This document shows positions 10,707 to 22,600 of a DNA stretch of 64,000 nt, piece after piece (position 1 is the stretch's first letter; the number at the start of each line of letters is the position of its first letter). The stretch is taken from positions 1 through 64,000 of the forward strand of contig CAMPET010000187.1 of NCBI GenBank assembly GCA_946803715.1, in the 5' to 3' direction. The notes beneath the pieces were generated by a model that was not told the origin of the DNA, searched no databases, and saw only the letters and a program-made list of their open reading frames with translations. This DNA is from Beroe ovata (taxonomy: Eukaryota > Ctenophora > Nuda > Beroida > Beroidae). A program made the position numbers and the translations under genes.

Positions 10707-12884
10707 ATGTTCCTCCATGACTACCAGAAGACGTTCGGTATTTGTGCTTATCAGAGCAGTGTCCAAGCTGGCAAAGAGCCAGGACCAAGGATCGATCCCA
10801 ATCTCACCCAAGGAGGAGCTGCGAACTTGCCCGTTCCACCGTTACTCATTTCCAACGATCTCTGTGATAAGAACACGTTTAAAACTCAGACTCTAACGGG
10901 AAGCTTTCCTCCCTCAGCTGAATTCTTCCTCGGCAATGATCAAAAACATAACTGCCTTCCTTCCCCGCAACCATTCATCACTCCTGATAACTCACCCACG
11001 CTACAGATCCAGAACATCACTTCCAGTAGGACAAGTCCGAATGGTGTGGCGGGGCGTGTGGCGACGCGCACTCCTGGACAGCCTGACAATGCCCTCGTTC
11101 ATCGTGTCTCAGAGTTGGAATCAGTAGTGCTGTCGATGCGGGAAAAGTATGAGAAACAGATTGATCACTACAAGACACAGTTAGTCCAGCAGCTAGAACA
11201 CTCGTCTAAGATCAAGGCCAAGACAAGAAAACTGAAGGAGGAGTATCAAGCTAGTCAAGAGCAGCTCAAAGAACAGAATAAGATGAGGGAGAAATACACA
11301 CAGGCTATTCAGCAGATGGAAGAAGAACGACAGCAGCGGTTGAACGAGAATCAGGCAAAGTCTATTGAATCCAGGAGACTGCTCATGGCGATAAGAGCCG
11401 AGTTGGACTTGCAGAAACAGGCAAACGATGATGCGAAGCACCAGATTCTGTCAAGGAACAGGGAGAAGGAAGAGTTGGGTAAGAACCTGAATCAGCTATT
11501 GGGACAGTTGGGAGAACGTGATCAGACCTTGGCTCATCTCAGGAGGGAAGTTGTTGACATGAACCAGAAGTACAAGCTCCTCAAACATGAACTTGTCGAG
11601 AAAAGGTTTAATTCAGCACACTTGAAACTGAGGATAGCTCATGCTAACTGTGTGACCCAGATAGCCGAACGGTCCAAGCTACAGAACCCGGAGTCTTACA
11701 ACCTCACAGCGTGGAAGTGTTGCCAGGATGAGATACGCCGTATTATTGAGAGGAACCAGGCAAAGTATGACAAATTTATTGAATCACTTCGTAAGTCAGA
11801 GAGTCCTGACGTCATAGTTTTCGAAGAAGTTCCGAGTTGTCCTTTAGATAACCCAACTCTGGATGTCTTCCCGATTCAGAGATACGATGATATCCTCTTG
11901 GGTCGTCTCCCGGCTGTATTCCAGGATCAGCAAGCATCGTCAAATAATCATCATATCACAGAGCTGGAATCTATTGCAGGAATGCTGGATACCTCAAGAG
12001 GATCTAATTACAGTCAGCCTCCCTCCTCTGCATCCTCTAAGCAGGGGTCGTCTGTTGCTAACTCCAGCCTGGATGATGAATCAGCTGTGATTGACACCTT
12101 TTCAAACGAGATGCCAGCACTTACTAACCAACTGAAACATGATTGCTCGATATCCAGCCCTCCTTCACGCAGTGAGGCAACTCATGGGCGTGGTCGTGGT
12201 CGGGCTAGGAACAGCCACATCCAACAACCTCCTGTTACATCCTCTCAACCCTGTACTTCATTAGGTCGAGGTGGTCGACACAGAACCCCGGGGGCTCGAG
12301 CAGTAAATGACCTCTCGCCAGCCTGTAACAACACAGAGAACATTGTCGTACCCCTCCCTCCTATTATAGAGCAAGACCCAAGTACGACCCCATCCACTAC
12401 GACCCGGCGACCACGCATACCTGACAGTGTGCCTCCTCTCCGCCGACCACACGATAGTGTGAACCAGACCCCTCTTACCAGCACTCCTCACCCCATGCAA
12501 CCTTCTCCTGTCCCTCAGATCACACCAGGACATGTTGATGGGTACCAACCACCGACATCAATCACTCGACAAGACACTCCATCGTTCACCGTTGAACCTC
12601 AAAACAGGCCCTTCAACTTCCAGTTTAACCCTTTCCCCAAAGCTCAGCTAAAGAAACAACCTTCCCTGGACAGCAATTGTGTCATCTGTCTCAGGGAGCT
12701 GAATCTCAATGATATCCTACTCTCGGACTGTGCTCACCGGTTCCACAAGAACTGCGTCGAGACGTGGTATCCATCCCTGGGTCCCAGCTGTCCCATTTGT
12801 CACGGGGGTTCAGGTGGTCCGCTGCCCCCTCACCAGAGTGATGGAATTGGGAGACTTGATTGTGGAGAAATGCTGGCGCGCTAA
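10707..12884 (+). CDS. Coiled-coil RING-H2 protein, probable E3 ubiquitin ligase
   Basis: A 725-residue single-exon frame. Residues about 130-310 form a long charged coiled coil (KYEKQIDHYKTQLVQQLEH and onward). A helical block follows at about 310-390. The middle to C-terminal half is low-complexity and rich in Ser, Pro and Thr, with an RG patch (GRGRGRARN). The C-terminus holds a RING-H2 finger with all eight ligands: CVIC, then DCAHRFHKNC, then CPIC. RING-H2 fingers recruit E2 enzymes, so a ligase role is the natural inference. The order coiled coil, then C-terminal RING-H2 recalls TTC3/DZIP3, but I see no TPR part and do not assign orthology. The start ATG lies 11 bases after a good acceptor (CCTCTTCCAG), so an untranslated or short coding upstream exon is possible. 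Confidence 0.75.
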   Translation: MFLHDYQKTFGICAYQSSVQAGKEPGPRIDPNLTQGGAANLPVPPLLISNDLCDKNTFKTQTLTGSFPPSAEFFLGNDQKHNCLPSPQPFITPDNSPTLQIQNITSSRTSPNGVAGRVATRTPGQPDNALVHRVSELESVVLSMREKYEKQIDHYKTQLVQQLEHSSKIKAKTRKLKEEYQASQEQLKEQNKMREKYTQAIQQMEEERQQRLNENQAKSIESRRLLMAIRAELDLQKQANDDAKHQILSRNREKEELGKNLNQLLGQLGERDQTLAHLRREVVDMNQKYKLLKHELVEKRFNSAHLKLRIAHANCVTQIAERSKLQNPESYNLTAWKCCQDEIRRIIERNQAKYDKFIESLRKSESPDVIVFEEVPSCPLDNPTLDVFPIQRYDDILLGRLPAVFQDQQASSNNHHITELESIAGMLDTSRGSNYSQPPSSASSKQGSSVANSSLDDESAVIDTFSNEMPALTNQLKHDCSISSPPSRSEATHGRGRGRARNSHIQQPPVTSSQPCTSLGRGGRHRTPGARAVNDLSPACNNTENIVVPLPPIIEQDPSTTPSTTTRRPRIPDSVPPLRRPHDSVNQTPLTSTPHPMQPSPVPQITPGHVDGYQPPTSITRQDTPSFTVEPQNRPFNFQFNPFPKAQLKKQPSLDSNCVICLRELNLNDILLSDCAHRFHKNCVETWYPSLGPSCPICHGGSGGPLPPHQSDGIGRLDCGEMLAR

Positions 12885-13645
12885 TGTTGTAATATCGTTC
12901 AGCAGTGTCTGTAATTGTTTGGTTTTTCTCAGGAACTCTATCATCATTCATTATTTGTATTCAATCAGCTTTTTTAAAGTTTGAGGTTCTTTCATTTGAC
13001 ATAGTTTAATTAGAGCTATTCAAATTTAACTGGGTAGGTATGTATTATCAAATTCTATCATAATTATGATAACCAGATATTTGTCACTAGATTTTATTCT
13101 AATTCTACTATAGCATGTTTTTGAGTGTGTGTTTGTTAACGCATTGGTATCACTTTGAACAAAGCATGGCAGAGCAAGAGTTTTCAAGTCAATTTCTTCA
13201 AAATTCAGGCGCCTTCTTGCTTTGTTGTTGTTCAATGAAAATATACTTAACACTTATTGGTATTCTGATGACTTTTCCAAGTTCGATTGATATTTTCATT
13301 GACAACTGTTTTTAAGAAACGTGATACCAATGCCATTAATTAATTACGCGTTCGATTCTGAACAAAATGTAAAAGTAAAACGAAACCATTTCTAGTTCAT
13401 TGATCGAATTAATCATTACGGACTTTCACCTAAGGATCGGAATTTGTCTCAAATTTTGTATATTTTTACATGCAGTAACGTTGTTGTTCTCCACTGCCAA
13501 TGATGAATCATTCTGTCTAAGAGTTCAGGGTATAAGAAGTTGTAACTGGATTTGTCGCACTTAGCTATCATTTACCAACTCCCAATACATAACCTGTAAT
13601 CCCTTGTTATAGGTAGACAGATGGCACTATGACTATGATGGGAAC
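12885..13645. other. Intergenic stretch, nothing recognised
   Basis: AT-rich spacer between the RING-H2 gene and NFXL1. No coding frame, repeat or RNA gene could be supported. Confidence 0.5.
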
Positions 13646-16600
13646 ATGAGTGGTGGGTTGTCACACCTCAGTGGGGCCAGAGGGCGTGGCCGTGCTCGGG
13701 GCGGATTACAGGTCGGTCTAGATAGAATTGGATATTCTGTAGGATGTGTAAGAGTGTATACGATTGATACCACACAACTTGATTTCGTGATTGCGATATG
13801 ATTACTGCTACAATGATCAAGTTGTTCAATGAACAATGCTCCTTCACGTCTATTTCCTGCAGACTGCCAGGTCAGAGTTACTGAATGTACCGTCCAGAAG
13901 ATCTGCTCCCAAACCCACAACCTCCACTACCACGCCCACCTGGGTTACAACATCCACTAGTTAGTAGTACCAGTTAGTTCTACTTCACGATCAGTTGCTT
14001 AATCAGTTGTGCTCCAGGGGCGGTATATCTGCTGCAACACAAGTCATGGTTATGCAATTTGCACATTCCTGGCTCCTCATCATTTTAGACCTATCAAGTC
14101 TCATAAGTCTTCTTTCATGATAATTCATTCATGTTAAGTCGGTGTGAAAAAGTGCTGCCCCATTTCGTCCATTTCCAGTCAGATGATTGATCATCCTAAC
14201 AGGCAATGGATCGTCGTCTCGCTGTGGAGAGAGCACAGCACCTCGGACTGCTCCCTCACGAGAACTGCCCAAGTATCGAATACCGGATAACCTCGACTTC
14301 CAGAGCTCCGATGAGGAGGATGAAGTCGATGAGCAGGTTAAGGGATGATAGGACTTATCATCACCTCAAATTATAATTGTTCACTCTTTAAAACAACCCA
14401 CAACGTCTTGGTGAATTAATTGATTTCTTTGAAGTTCATCCTCGCACCAGCTTGTTGTTAGCTCGGGATCATTGTTAACCAGTGATACCTGGCCAGGTGC
14501 TTGATAAGGTGCTGAGCAAGTACGGTATGGATGAAGGGGAGATCAAGAACAAACTGGCTGATATCTACAACACCACGTCCAGTAACTGTCTTGTGTGTCT
14601 ATCCACTGTGAGTGTGTGCTTTCCCCCACAATCCCCTCACTCTTCGCGAGATCACAGTGCGAACTATGAGTAGATCATATCAGGGGATGCAAATCATCAT
14701 ATACTCTTTCCCTCGGCCTGTGATCGCTATCTTTTGAAGACATACCTCTCAGATAATATCGATTATCGATTTCCAGATATTATCTATTCCCAGGTACGTC
14801 ACGCAGAAGCGATCTGGTCGTGTCCCACATGTTCAGACTCCTTCCACCTCGTGTGCATACAGAAGTGGGCCCGTGACGGGATCAAAGCCCCCTCCGTGCT
14901 CTCGGATGAGCTGTTCCCCGACCGCGACATACCGTGGTACTGCCCCAAGTGTAGACACGAGTTCTCTAAGACGGAAATACCCAGCAAGTAAGGGAGTGGA
15001 TAGTTGAATACTACGCAATATCACTGATCATAATGATGATCATGGATCATGAGGTATATCTGACCCCCCCCCGACCTTATTCCCCCTTGTCCCTGACTAC
15101 ACTTACAGGTACTACTGTTACAGTAAGAGGAAGGTAATTGAGATATTATATCTGAACCCCCCTCCCTCCTCTATATCTTCCATCCCTAATTAGTGACTAA
15201 TTAGTGACTTATTAGTGACTAACTAGTGACTACTACAGGTACTACTGTTACTGTAAGAAGAATGTGGACCCCGTGTACGACCCCTGGATAGCTCCACACT
15301 CTTGCGGGGAAGTGTGTGACACCCCACTCTCCCCCGCCTGTGGACACTCCTGTCTCCTGCTATGTCACCCTGGCAAATGCCCACCCTGCCCTAAACAGGT
15401 CAGTCCCTTGTCATAGATATTATTCCCGACATTCAATGTTTTAAATAGCCATTTTTTGTTGCAGAAACAGCCTCTCCCTCGTATAGTATCTGTGATTATT
15501 TCTAATCCACTGCTCTATAATAGTTCAGTAACGTGTTGTTCAGGTTGTGTCATCGTGTTACTGTGGCAACAGGAGGGATGAAGTGAGGCGATGTGGTCAG
15601 GCTAAGTGGTCTTGTGGGGAAGTCTGCGGCAAGACACTCCAATGTGGAATACACACGTGTGACAAGCTATGTCATGATGGTAAGCTATAAGTGGTGGGAA
15701 ATGGAACACGAAGTTGAGCATGTGTTCATGTCCAATTTCATGTGTGATTACTGTTTATCCATCATCCAGAATTCTGTTATTCATTACCACCACCCTTCAA
15801 TCTATTACAGGAGAGTGTACATGTTGCGAACAGGAGTCACTGCAGCCGTGTCAATGTGGCAAAGAGTCCACACTCCGCCAATGCCAGGATGTAGTCTGGC
15901 AGTGTGCCAGGGTGTGCAGCGCACCTCTCCCCTGTGGTAAACACAGGTGTATGTCGGTGTGCCACCCTTTGGGCGAGTGCCAGCCATGTGCACCCTCTCT
16001 CAGGACTTCGTGTCCGTGTGGTAAGACACCGGTTAGTTCTGACATCATGAACCTCGTCACTCTATTTAAGCATTTCCTGATAGGACATTTCCTGATAGGG
16101 CATTTCTTGATAGGGCATTTCCTGATAGAATATCGTCTTCCTGAGCTCCAGTGATCATAACCAATGCCAATTTAGGGCAACTCTTGCATTTAACTACTCC
16201 CGCCTACAAAACTCATTTCCGTTATCTCCAGCTGCCGCCTAACTACCCCTGCGACGAAGCGGAGCCACTCTGCGAGCAGTCCTGTGACAAGGAGCTGCCG
16301 TGTGGAGTGCATACCTGCTTCAAACTGTGCCACCTCGGGGCGTGTGACGTGTGTTTGCAAGTCAGGGACAAGCCGTGTAGGTGCGGCAAAACTCACAAGG
16401 TATGTCTCGGGATGCTGATATCGTTTCATCAAGCAGATAATTGATACCTTCAATAATGCTCACTGCACAGTCCACCCCCAGACTACACAGACTACACAGT
16501 GCACACTACACACTACACAGTGCACACCCTGACATACTATACAGTGCACACCTTCACACACTCCACAATGTACACCCCGACACAATGTACAATGTACACC

Positions 16601-19600
16601 CGGACACACTGCATGCGCATTGTGCAAACCCCACAGACTACACTTTGTAAACACCCACACACTGTACAGTGCACACCCTGACACACTGCACACTGCACAT
16701 CCCCATACTCTGTGTAGTGTACACCCACTCTGAACAGGTTGTGCCGTGTAGCCAGGAGGTGACATGTGAGATCAAGTGTAATCGGGGGAAGGAATGTGGT
16801 CGACACAACTGTAAGAGGAAGTGTTGCCCGGCGACTGATTGTAGCACGTGCGACAAAACGTGCGACAAGACACTGCCGTGCCGCAATCACAAGGTGATAC
16901 GTCACGTGCAATTCCATCACGTCATCCTTCATTGATTGTTGATCGTTTGAGGATGTGATATAGCGGTAGCAGCACAAGTGTGTTAACAACTGTTAGTATT
17001 ACCACTCTCCGTTACAGTGTGTTAACAACTGTCACCACTCTCCATTACAGTGTGTTAACAACTGTCACCCCTCTCCGTTACAGTGTGTTAACAACTGTCA
17101 CCACTCTCCGTTACAGTGTGTTAACAACTGTCACCACTCTCCGTTACAGTGTGTTAACAACTGTCACCAATCTCCATTACAGTGTGTTAACAACTGTCAC
17201 CCCTCTCCATTACAGTGTGTTAACAACTGTCACCCTGGACGGTGTTACCCATGTCCGGAAAAGGTTGACGTTACATGTGCATGTTCCCGAACACGAACTA
17301 TCGTAGCGTGTGGGCGGGAGCGTAACACACGACCACCACGTTGCAACAGACCGTGTAACGCGCCTCCTGACTGCCACCATGAGACTCGTGAGCCACACCG
17401 ATGCCACTTCAAGTCCTGCCCACCGTGCAGACAGGTAATATATGTATCTGAGTACTAAACTATGAGTACGGACTACGGCCCCGTCACTGATCACGGTTCT
17501 ATCTAAATCATGATGGTTGGTATGGGTTTTCAGAGACATTATGGTATCCACTTAGATGTCGGTAAAATCCTTAGTAAACTATATATATTACTGGCAAAAG
17601 TCGCCGTAGAGAGTTCAACGACTATCTTACGTACAGAGAATCTGCGTCGTTAAATGTCCGTAAATGCCTAAATTATCAGTTAACTGGGATGATCGTTACT
17701 TTGATAAACGCGTCTTGGTATCTATTCTGACACTGGTATCATAGATAGTTGTCAATAGGGAGTTAAATTGTTCGTAGTTATGAACCGCGTCACACGCCAA
17801 TTAATTAGAGATTGTGCCACTTTACATGAACTAATTACTAAAGCCAATCTCGTTTATGGAAAGTCTGAGGCATACTGTGGGGTGGATACCTATAACATAA
17901 GTTACTTCCAGGTTGAATTTCATACCTCCTCAGCAAAACCAAGCTCACCCAGAAACACACAGACGCACAAACATGGAGAAACAGACACACACATACACAT
18001 TACACACACTCGCGCGCAAAGACACACACACACACGGGCGCGCGGACAGTCACACACATAGACTTTTTGTAGCAGTGCAATTTTTGGAGTATCGTGCAAT
18101 GACTACCGAATGGCTGGTTCTCATACAACACCACCAATCACCATAGAGATTCTAGTACCACTGATGAATGGGTTTCAAGAATATTTAACTATAATGAGTG
18201 ATGAATTTAAATCTTTGAATAGTGCAGTATTGTGGACGACCTCTGCAAGTACAAACTGTTCAAAGTCTGAACTTTGAATTTTTCCCAAGCAACGGAATGA
18301 TTTGATTAATTGAAAACTCGATTCTTTAAACAGCGTTTTATTCGAAAGGATCGAATGCTCAGTCTTCCATGGATTCATGAATATACTACAAACCGCTAAA
18401 CACAGTTTTTGACTACCTAGTACTTAGCTCGTGTAATGATGGGAACAGGGAAAGATGTAATTGTGATAATTGCAGACGCCGCAGAACGCCGCAGATGCAT
18501 AGGAATTAGGAAATGATTCAGAATCTGCTTCCATAGCTGTAACTGTGTGTCTTGTCAACAAATCCTGTGTGTCTTGACACCGATAGCATCAGATGTGTCA
18601 AGACTATCGTTATATGACACTGATATCTGAGGTGAGTATTTGGTGTCTAGAGTAATAGGTGTCCAGGTTTGAAAAACTATACAGGTTAGATACCCAACGT
18701 GTATCGCTAACCTTGACACCCAATTCTTTACGTCTTTACTGCAGAAAGGCATCGAGGTTCACATTTTTGACAAAACTGTGTTAACCTCAGATTGAAGTGT
18801 CATATAACGATAATTTCTCGATATGCTATAATTTCTCGATATGCTATATTCCAAGAATCAGTATGATGTTACTCTTGCTGATATCATTCTCTATGACAGT
18901 AGAAGTCTTCACAAGGATAGAACACCAAAATTATACGCGTCAGCTTCTACCTTTCTACCATCGAAGCTGCGACACGATTCGGTAGGAGACATCATCGTTC
19001 CGAACCTATTTTGGGATGCATTTCTGTCAGACGTTTATGCCCTTAAACAGAATAGTTTACCGCAAATATACCGCAATAGAATAATAGTGAACTATTTAAG
19101 TGAATAACGCTGTAAATGAAATGACTAAATATTGAATTCACTTAGTGGTTTGAGAATGATATAGTATTCACGTTTAGCCCTTATTCTGCTTTCATTCACA
19201 GGTGAAATTGAGATATTTTACGTTTAGACGCCGCTGGGCGACACCTTCCATTTCAGATTCATACACTTGACGCGTGTCACCTCTATAATCTGCCCAGGTG
19301 TGTGGTTTGGAGCTGGACCGATGTTCCCACGTGTGCGCGGCTCCCTGCCATCACAAGGTGCTGGTGCCCAGTAAGGGTCCGGGAGATCCAACCTTTGTCA
19401 AGAAACCGTGTCCACCCTGTTCAGTACTGGTAAGGGAGATACGTAGTCTTTTCCCTGTTTGGGATAAAGCTTGCCTGAGTTTGTTTGCCAAAGTAAGATA
19501 ATGATACTTAAGGGATAAAATTATGCGTTATCAAGACTTTGCAACCCCTCATATGCACCTATATTTTCTACAAATTCCCGACAGGCCTAACCCACAAGAA

Positions 19601-22600
19601 TTTTAGGTATCTCGCCAAGTTGTCACTATAAACATGATATAACCATTTGATAAATGTCATGGGTCGTATCCGTTTATCATGGTAAGTATCATGCAGTTTT
19701 ACAGGGACTAGGTAGTGGCGCGATAGTATCATAACTGTAAAACCAATTTATATCGGAGGGATCCCATATATTGCCTGCATCATGATTGATGATTCATGTT
19801 GAATTAGGGGGGGGGGGTTAAGGCAAATTTTAGCAAAGAATTCTCTCTTTTTGGGCTTTGCCAAAAAAGTCTTTGCCAAAGTTTGCCTCACCCCCGCCCC
19901 TGTTATAGTAGTAATACTCCCTACAGGAGGAAGTATCGTGTGTTGGTGGTCATGAAGTGAGCACGGTACGGTGCAGTGAACTCGCACCCTACTCCTGTCT
20001 TAGGGAATGTGGACGTCGACTGTCGTGTGGTAACCACTCCTGTTCCCTACACTGTCACGATCCCGAAACACAGGGGTGAGTTGTTAACCTGAGTACATGA
20101 GGCAGGGGTGAGTTCATTGTCAGAGAGGGGAGGAGAGAGTGGTGAGAACATTGTGAGAGAGAGTGAGAGTGGTGAGTACATTGTGAGAGAGGGTGGTGAG
20201 TACTTTGTGAGAGAGGGGCTTGAGGAGGCGGCGTCGTGGTTTGAAAAATGAGAAGAAATAAAATCTCGGGTTCATGGGAAACCATTCAATTGATAGCTAC
20301 AATACCTTGTGACCGTAGTCTATAGTTCCTTGATTGTGTTAGCATCGGCATATAGCATTAGCTAGTAATTGTCACTTTTGCTGGGTATGATCTTAGAGTG
20401 TCGGTTTACGGTAAGCAAGATTGCTCCTGCCCCAAAACACTGTGAATTATTTCGAAATGAACATCAAAGCATTCATTATGCAGTAATACTCGACAGTTAG
20501 CTTCATTCAATTGAGCTCTATAATATAATCTCGATGATATAGTACGATAGAGAGATGAATAAATTTCTCAATATTCGCAATTTAAGTGGCGAGATAGACA
20601 TACTTTGAACTTGGCTTTACTGTAAAGGGACTGAGTGGGGTGGGATATAATTTGCATTATATATGGAAGTGGCATCATAAAATGAATTTATCTGTACCTG
20701 GGACCTGAACTGCTTTGCGTGTCAAAATTAAATAAGTCTTGACAGATCAAATCAAATATTTGTCCAATCTCTAGCAGCGGGGAGATTAATCGAGGAGCCA
20801 ATTCCACACCTATCGACAATATTATTTTCTCAAGAAATGCCACCTGTTCGTAAGAACTGCCGGCATTGCTAAAGTTCGGTACATGCCAGTACATCCACCT
20901 GTACTATGGAATGGAATGACGTCTCCAGTTCCTCTGATACGACAGGCAGTTTTGTGGAGGATGTAGCCAGTCTACTGTCCACACTGTCACACCTGCCCAA
21001 CTTGCGCCTCCTCCTGCCCACCGTGCTCCTCTGTAGGGTCTGGGTGGCGTTAGTCTGGATAACATCATGACCGAGACTACTGAGCTGCATGCTGCTAGCC
21101 GCCAGGAACTGCAGCGTCATTCTGTCCATGTGGGACGCTGAGGTGACCCTGGTACGGCTAGATAAGCGGCTGATAGCCCGATGCAGATTCTCTTGGTGCG
21201 CTTTCCTCAATTGTGAGCCCCTGGCTGACAGTACTATAGGGGTGAGTGCTGCCTCTAGATAGCCCAGTAAACCGCCCAGTACATAGGCCACACAGGGGAA
21301 CACAGGACTTGTGTTCAGTGATCTGTGCAGGTCTAGGGAACCCGTGTCATTGAGCATGAGGTAGACAAGGAATGCGGGATAGCCGCTGTTACAAACTAGA
21401 AATATCATGCCGACCAGCCTGATTGTGGCAGTCATTTCACGCCGGACCTTGTTCTCACGCTCCTGACCCTGGTACTTGTACTTCCGCTTCTTTATATTGA
21501 GTTTCCAGGTGGCAATAGCAATGGAGGCAAGTGTCACCAAGTCGGCAATGACTATCGGTGCTATGTAGAAAATGCAGATAAAGTTCAGGTTATCCGGTCC
21601 GAAGATGTACACATTGGTAGCAAGGAATGTTCTCGACTGTGAGTCGATACTGGCCCCGAATGCTGTTGTGATGCCCACAGTTAGTCCATACACAAGACAC
21701 AGCACGAAAACCCTGCTACTCTGAATCTTCCTGAACGGTACCAGGATAGTTATTGTCCTCATGAATGCGAGAGTCATGCTCACGAAACCGGCAAGTCTCT
21801 GGAGGAAGACGAGGAAAAGGTGATGAGACAACATGAAGGTGTCGGTTCCGTCATGGGGCTCGAACACCATGTTTAGTCTGAGGTAGTACACGATGAAGCT
21901 GACCCCGTTGAGGAATGCTATGGAGCTGATGGTGGCGTGCAGCACACTCCTTATAATGAAGATACGGGACACGAACTTGAACCGAGTGGTCCAATAAAAC
22001 CTGAGGTGGAAATGTGGAGTTTCAGTTTGTGTTATCCATGAACCCATGATACAACACTGTAATATGCTTCTACTTTCTATCATATTAGAACACAGCTATT
22101 ATCTGTAATGGAGCTGACAACAAACCTGACAACAAAGCAGTTGGTCACAATTCCCGAAACCGCTAACGCCACCAGCGTGATTAGAATGGCGAATAACTGG
22201 AGCGGCTTGTCAACATTTTGAAATAAGTCCACTTTGGTACTGTTGATTGGCATGATTGACCTGGATAATACAGACCTTTTGTTAATCAATACAAACAAAT
22301 AGTCGATCCCGGCAAATAGTTACAAGATTGAAGGCCCGAGAGCAATTCTAGAACAAGAGATGATAGAACAAGATTAATGAGTTGCGGCTCATACCGAACA
22401 GGCATGAACATATAACCGCGTAGGTTATATATACGAGATAATGAACATTCAATGAATATCTTTATGCTATGAATATCTGAGAGAGAAAAGCCGCCGGGCG
22501 CGAATGCTGCTGCGAGTGATGGCTTATCATGTTCTACTCTCATGTTTTATGACCGCAGTTTATCTCTCTGGAGGAGAGGCACATGTGTCTCAGGATATTA

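Noticed and set aside
17010-17220. CRISPR-like array
   Set aside because: The 33-bp units have no variable spacers, and the genome is eukaryotic; it is a splice-site tandem repeat.
16460-17306. Open frames on both strands through the NFXL1 intron 9 minisatellite and the 33-bp repeat
   Set aside because: Period-driven frames in repeats; only the frame of exon 11 agrees with NFXL1.
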